Positions 59,776 through 64,000 of a stretch of 64,000 nt of DNA are shown piece by piece (within the stretch, counting starts at the first letter, position 1; each line of letters starts with the position of its first letter). Origin of the DNA: Skeletonema tropicum. Taxonomy: Eukaryota; Bacillariophyta; Thalassiosirophyceae; Thalassiosirales; Thalassiosiraceae. Where the stretch lies: positions 62,001 through 126,000 of the forward strand of contig JAWZXG010000028.1 of assembly GCA_037178625.1 (NCBI GenBank). The letters run 5' to 3'. The notes under the pieces were generated by a model. The model did not search any database, was not told the origin of the DNA, and was given only the letters and a program-made list of their open reading frames with translations. Position numbers and translations under genes: made by a program.

Positions 59776-62700
59776 TCAAAGAGAAAATAATACTAGACGG
59801 AATGAATTCAATGATTCACATCGATTCGATCTAACACGCCTCTTCGCAGCGTTCTTTGCCAGCACCCGCTGTTCTTCGGTTATCAAAAGTTCAGTGCTGC
59901 TGACACAGCGTATGCCAATAGCATGTGTTGGGTAATTGGAAGGGCTCAGGGAGCCATCGTCATTAATGATCCAATGCAAACCAAATTCTTCTTCGCGCTT
60001 GAATATTGCCTTCTTACTTTCGTCACGAACTAGGTATACATTTGCCGAGACTCCACCCATTCCAAGCCCATTTGTTAAGAAGTACTTGCATTTTCCATCA
60101 ACCACAGCTCCCAACTTGTTTCCATCGTACACAAACTGAGCAGAATCACTTACATCACAAAGCTTCATTTGATCGCCAGAAAGTTTTGCCGTTGCCTTAA
60201 TCTCAACGTCATGGCATATTGCATATCCAGGATGAGACAAGAGCTCCCCAGAGAAAAAATTGTCTCGACTGACTGTGCAATCTTGAAATGTAGATGGGAC
60301 CTGGCTAGTTTTCAGATCATCGCCATGTTTGAATATCAAGCGACAGGGAGAGTCTCTCTTCACAAGAAACAAATGAGGTGATCTCACGGCAAAAACAAGA
60401 TCGGTACAAGACCTTGGAGACATGCTCCCGTCTTCATTCACTATAAGATCAGATGTAGACGTTTTTCTATATATCTTGTCAATCATCCTACCAAAAGTTT
60501 TATTACTGTATCGATACATCGAAATGTGAAGCATATCTCCTTCCCCTCCTCGGCTAGCACCAGTAGACTGATAAACGCAAGGTAAAAATGGATTGAGTAA
60601 TTCACCGATTGGCTCAGAAAAATCATGACAATCTTTCAAGTTTACTTACCAAGAATGACCTGCCGCTATGACAACCCACAAAACGATCTCCATCATATTT
60701 CACTGATATTGCACTCTCAGCTGGTCCGATGCATAGGTTACGAAAGTCCTGTCCAGGGTAGTGTTGACACTTATCACTTAAACAAAGCGCCATACCAGGA
60801 TGACTGCTTAATGTGAGCTTGACGCCTGAGTCTGCACTAGCAGTTGAGCTAATGTCCATGTCGGTATATTCCTCTTCTGTAGTGGCATTCTCTTGCTGAG
60901 CAAGTAGACGTGCAACATCCTCAAATCGAATAATGTGCTCTGACGGCGCCGACTTTGGCACGAGACAGATTGGCTTGAACGCTATCTTTTCAGCACGCTT
61001 TTTCACCCACTCTACATCCTCTTCCAGCCCCTCTCGCTGAAATGTTGCGTAAGCTCTAGAATACATGTCCATCGCATTACTAAACCTGCAAAAGCAATTA
61101 AAGAGTGAAGATAAGTTCATGAATTATGTGTGAAGGTGTAATTGGCATCATACTTGCTTCTGATTTTCTCACCTAAATTGCTGTTGAAAATGCAACGCTA
61201 GCAACATATACACTCTTCCAGAATCGTGAGGGGCTACTACCTCTGTGGCGATATAATCTAATACCACATCAAATGACGTGTCAATTGTGCCTTGGAATCT
61301 CTTCTGCTCTTTCTTTGTATGTGATTTCCCGCGAAGCACTTCAATGTCATGTATGTGAGCTTTGATACAAGGCAATATGTCCATGGCAGCTACTCTCCGC
61401 TTGAGAAATGAGGGCGAGCATAAAAGATTTGTTGCCAGAAGATGCGACTGATGATGACTTGATGACATTACATGCCATAGCAGCCTTTGAAAAAGATATT
61501 CATCATCGGCAACAGTCTGCCAGTAATTCTCAATGCTGAGTTTACTTGTGTATTCTCTTGCATAGAGAAGATGCAAGGCCGACACAAGTGATTCAGCGCA
61601 TTTCGTACTCTTTGTTCCTAGCTTTTTCCCTAAAGAACGTCTCAGTCGATTCGCGAAGAGGATTTCCCGCTCCCATTTATCGTTCATTACCTGCTTCGCG
61701 TACTCTTGTCCCGAATCATGTCGGACCTTAAACATATCACCCTGTCGTTCGAGTAAGCCCATGTCATGTAGCTGTTGCAGCACCAAAATTGTCCCGTTCA
61801 TGCAAGCCAGATCTCTCTTGTCGTCTGTCAACAATAGAGCATCGAGAACGTTGGTTGCCGCCGCAGCAGACACAAACGCACGCTTCCCTTCATCTGTCGT
61901 GAATGTTACTGAAAATGCAACAAATGACGCCTTCAGAGGCTCACCGCCGACTCCTGCAAAGCATCGATCTGTCAAGTCAAATGTTGTACCATAAGGATCG
62001 ATATGAAAGGCAAGGGCATCTGACATTTCATTAGCCAACTTTCGGAAAGCTTCACACCTATTGTTTGAGGATACCAGCATTCGACCTGCGATGCAAATAG
62101 CAACGGGTAAGGAACACCTTTTAACAATATCGACTGCTAACGATTCCTCCTCAGTAGTTAGAACAGCGTGCTGACAGCCACTCTCACGTTTCAGTAATGT
62201 TGTTGCCTCCTGTAGTGAAAGTTCCCCGACATCGACCACATTTGCTTTCCGAAATCCTCCTTGCAACCTCGTGGAAACGAGTACCCTCAAATGGCTTTCC
62301 AACCGATTACTGAGATTTAGCCACGAGATTGCCGATCGACTCCAAACATCGTCAAGCACGATGAGGATATGTCTATCACTCAATAGGCGGCACATTGTAG
62401 CTTTCGCAGCTTCCATTGCAGCTTGCTCCTTCTGTCGTAGCACCGAAGAATCATCTGTAGATAGGGCGATCGGTTCATCGAATGATGGCACCTCCAAATC
62501 AAGTTGCTTGCAGATTGTTTCAAGCAAATCGACATATAGATCAAAGGTCATGCCTCCACGTATACCCTCTCCACGAACTTGCGATAATGATAGCCATGCA
62601 ATCCCGTCAACAAAGTGCAGAAGGGTAGTACGATTTGACACCACCATTGAGCATAATACAGACTTTCCAATGCTACAGTAAGAGCGAGCCACAATGATGT

Positions 62701-63768
62701 GTCAGCGGTGGATATAGAAAACGTTCAGCAGCGCTGCATTGAATGAGTTAAAGTAAACAAATCTTACCCTCCATAACCTCGAAGCAAGACAACGTTTTTG
62801 CAATCATCGCAGTCATATGATTCATTTGCGAAGGAGGAATCTTGGAGTTTGGATATTATATCATCAACGAGAACCTCCCGCCGTAAGAGTGTATCCTTAT
62901 TCTTCAATTCGGACGTGATTGACATGGCACTTGGCGGCTGTAAGAGATGAGCGTTTGAAGTGAAAGCAAATAGAATGGCAAGTGACTGTGAGCAAAAGCG
63001 TTGATCATAAAGAAATGCGCAAGCATGTGGCTGATGTGAACAGCTTACCACAGCAGCAGAATTGACTTCTGCATGATAGTTATTGCTGCTATCATCTACA
63101 TGGGCGGCTTCGGGTATAACCACTGCTGGGTAGGGAGACGAAGTTCTACGAAATGAATCACACACAGTATTAGAACTTTCCAACTCCTGACTTCCATTTT
63201 GACCATCCTCCCGACAATCTTCGTCTAATGGTGGCTGAGGTGGATTGATTGGGTGGATGCACTGTGCACAAGATGAGTTGGCGTTATTATCATCAACTTC
63301 TTCATTATCCAAAGATGACCCTCCTGTTCCAGTGTCCAAAATAACATCACTCTCGTTTGTTATCTCTTCTGTGTCGTGGTTTAATTCAGATGGGATTGTC
63401 CCAGCGTTAATGATCTCTGGCTCTTCAACGGTTCGATTCTCAACATCATCGATGTCATCGCCAACTTCTCCCGACAATATTGATGTAGACGTCGATCTTT
63501 CATGACATAGACTGGCGTTGTTGTTGCCATTGTTTTGCGAATTTTCAAACACCGAAACATCATCTTTATCAGTTCCCTCCCATTCTAGGCCAATCGCCTG
63601 CCGGAGAGCCTGTTCGAGCTCTACCCACGCATCTCTCGATTCTCCAAACGAAAAATCGATGTTATAATTACCACCGCCGCCCTCTCTTCTACCATTTTCA
63701 ACGCCAGCCGCAACTGAAGCCTCGATGTTATCTTCATCCCCAATCATATGTCCTCTGATGCCAATCAT
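59776..63768 (-). CDS. NB-ARC (STAND) ATPase with repeated beta-trefoil-like C-terminus
   Basis: Four exons on the minus strand: 63768-62768, 62672-61173, 61085-60650 and 60567-59776, with introns of 95, 87 and 82 bp (GT-AG); total 1242 aa in frame. The first join creates GYGGIGKS, a perfect P-loop. Other NB-ARC motifs follow: LIVLDDVW (Walker B, about 437-444), LRVLVSTR (RNBS-B) and SLPVAICIAG (GLPL, about 520). Residues 1-300 are acidic and disordered; no TIR, CARD or coiled-coil domain is obvious. A helical region follows the ATPase. The last 350 residues repeat short units with DGS(M/L)SP near each end and GYAICHD or GMALCLSD, suggesting beta-trefoil folds. A sensor-type NTPase is likely. 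The last acceptor (60568) is the least certain. Confidence 0.8.
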
Positions 63769-64000
63769 AATGCAGTCAAATCCGCCAGTGTACTTTAGTG
63801 ATATGTCAATGTTGTATTAGAGCGTCCTTTCTGCTGAGGGAAATAGTACGCCAAAGTACTCCAGTCCCAATTAGTGTGTACACTAACACATAAACGGCAC
63901 CCTTCCACACGCATCTCTCCCTTTCACCTTCCCACCAAGGATCCAACCCGTGATCCAACAACAAAGCCCACTCTCGAGAGAGCGAGAAGGGTTTTTCGAT
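63769..64000. promoter_or_regulatory. Upstream region of the NB-ARC gene
   Basis: No gene seen in the last 232 bases; presumably the promoter and 5' leader of the minus-strand NB-ARC gene. The window ends here, so further upstream DNA is unseen. Confidence 0.4.

Noticed and set aside
60611..60649. Alternative acceptor after tttctgag in the NB-ARC gene
   Set aside because: It is in frame but would give a 37-bp intron, far shorter than the other introns here (82-137 bp).
1..64000. tRNA, rRNA or spliceosomal RNA genes
   Set aside because: Reading for conserved tRNA arm motifs and rRNA blocks gave no convincing candidate; a covariance-model search would be decisive.

Overview
The window looks like nuclear DNA of a photosynthetic stramenopile, most likely a diatom. 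The signs are few short introns (82-137 bp, GT-AG), a plastid precursor protein whose signal peptide ends at a diatom-style ...HAF|TSP motif, a Copia-type Gag with a diatom-like CCHC box, long low-complexity tails, and typical eukaryotic genes (GPI1/PIG-Q, TAP42/IGBP1, MAP65/ASE1, mitochondrial carrier, arrestin, papain-like and pepsin-like proteases). The species cannot be named from this sequence.

The first half (about 1-29600) is an accessory landscape rich in mobile DNA. It holds a mitochondrial S-adenosylmethionine carrier (337-1212), a degenerate class III cyclase domain (minus, 1308-2051), and several inverted duplications whose partners lie 18-29 kb away. Mobile DNA here includes a TA-flanked TIR element inside a 12-bp minisatellite (4672-5365), a complete 2364-bp LTR element that encodes only Gag between two identical 164-bp LTRs (5414-7777), MITEs and fold-back elements (8776-8934, 10081-10441), and an intact-looking 4699-bp Mutator-type DNA transposon (12076-16774) with 92-bp TIRs and a perfect 9-bp target duplication. 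That transposon carries two convergent genes: a FAR1-like/SWIM/zinc-knuckle protein without a recognisable DDE catalytic core, and a protein with an HxD...H...R signature that may be a 2-oxoglutarate/Fe(II) dioxygenase. This pair is my best candidate for a new system. Conserved genes in this half are a histidine phosphatase (17121-18109, one intron) and PIG-Q (minus, 18126-19985). A 4.1-kb satellite array of 185-bp monomers (about 23551-27645) separates a duplicated, frameshifted Cys-rich secreted-protein gene from two related secreted-protein genes. One of those is a chimera that joins the N-terminus of the neighbouring META/aspartic protease to a glycolipid-transfer domain.

The second half (29834-64000) is gene-dense. 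It contains a META-aspartic protease-TSP1 receptor-like protein, an arrestin, a CEBPZOS-like small mitochondrial protein gene only 13 bp upstream of TAP42/IGBP1 on the same strand (possible dicistronic transcript), a Stowaway-like MITE, a plastid DUF1995 protein, a kelch protein and MAP65/ASE1. A tandem triplication follows, of a unit made of the 3' tail of MAP65 plus a META-domain secreted protein. Then come a papain-like protease, an LRR membrane protein, two Ser/Arg-rich proteins of unknown function (one with eight membrane segments), an unrecognised conserved-looking protein, and a four-exon NB-ARC (STAND) ATPase with a repeated, probably beta-trefoil, C-terminus.

No tRNA, rRNA, CRISPR array or bacterial-type operon was seen. 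Several open frames begin at TTG or GTG. For these I moved the start to the first in-frame ATG and say so. Exon joins were derived by eye from splice sites, phase and family motifs.
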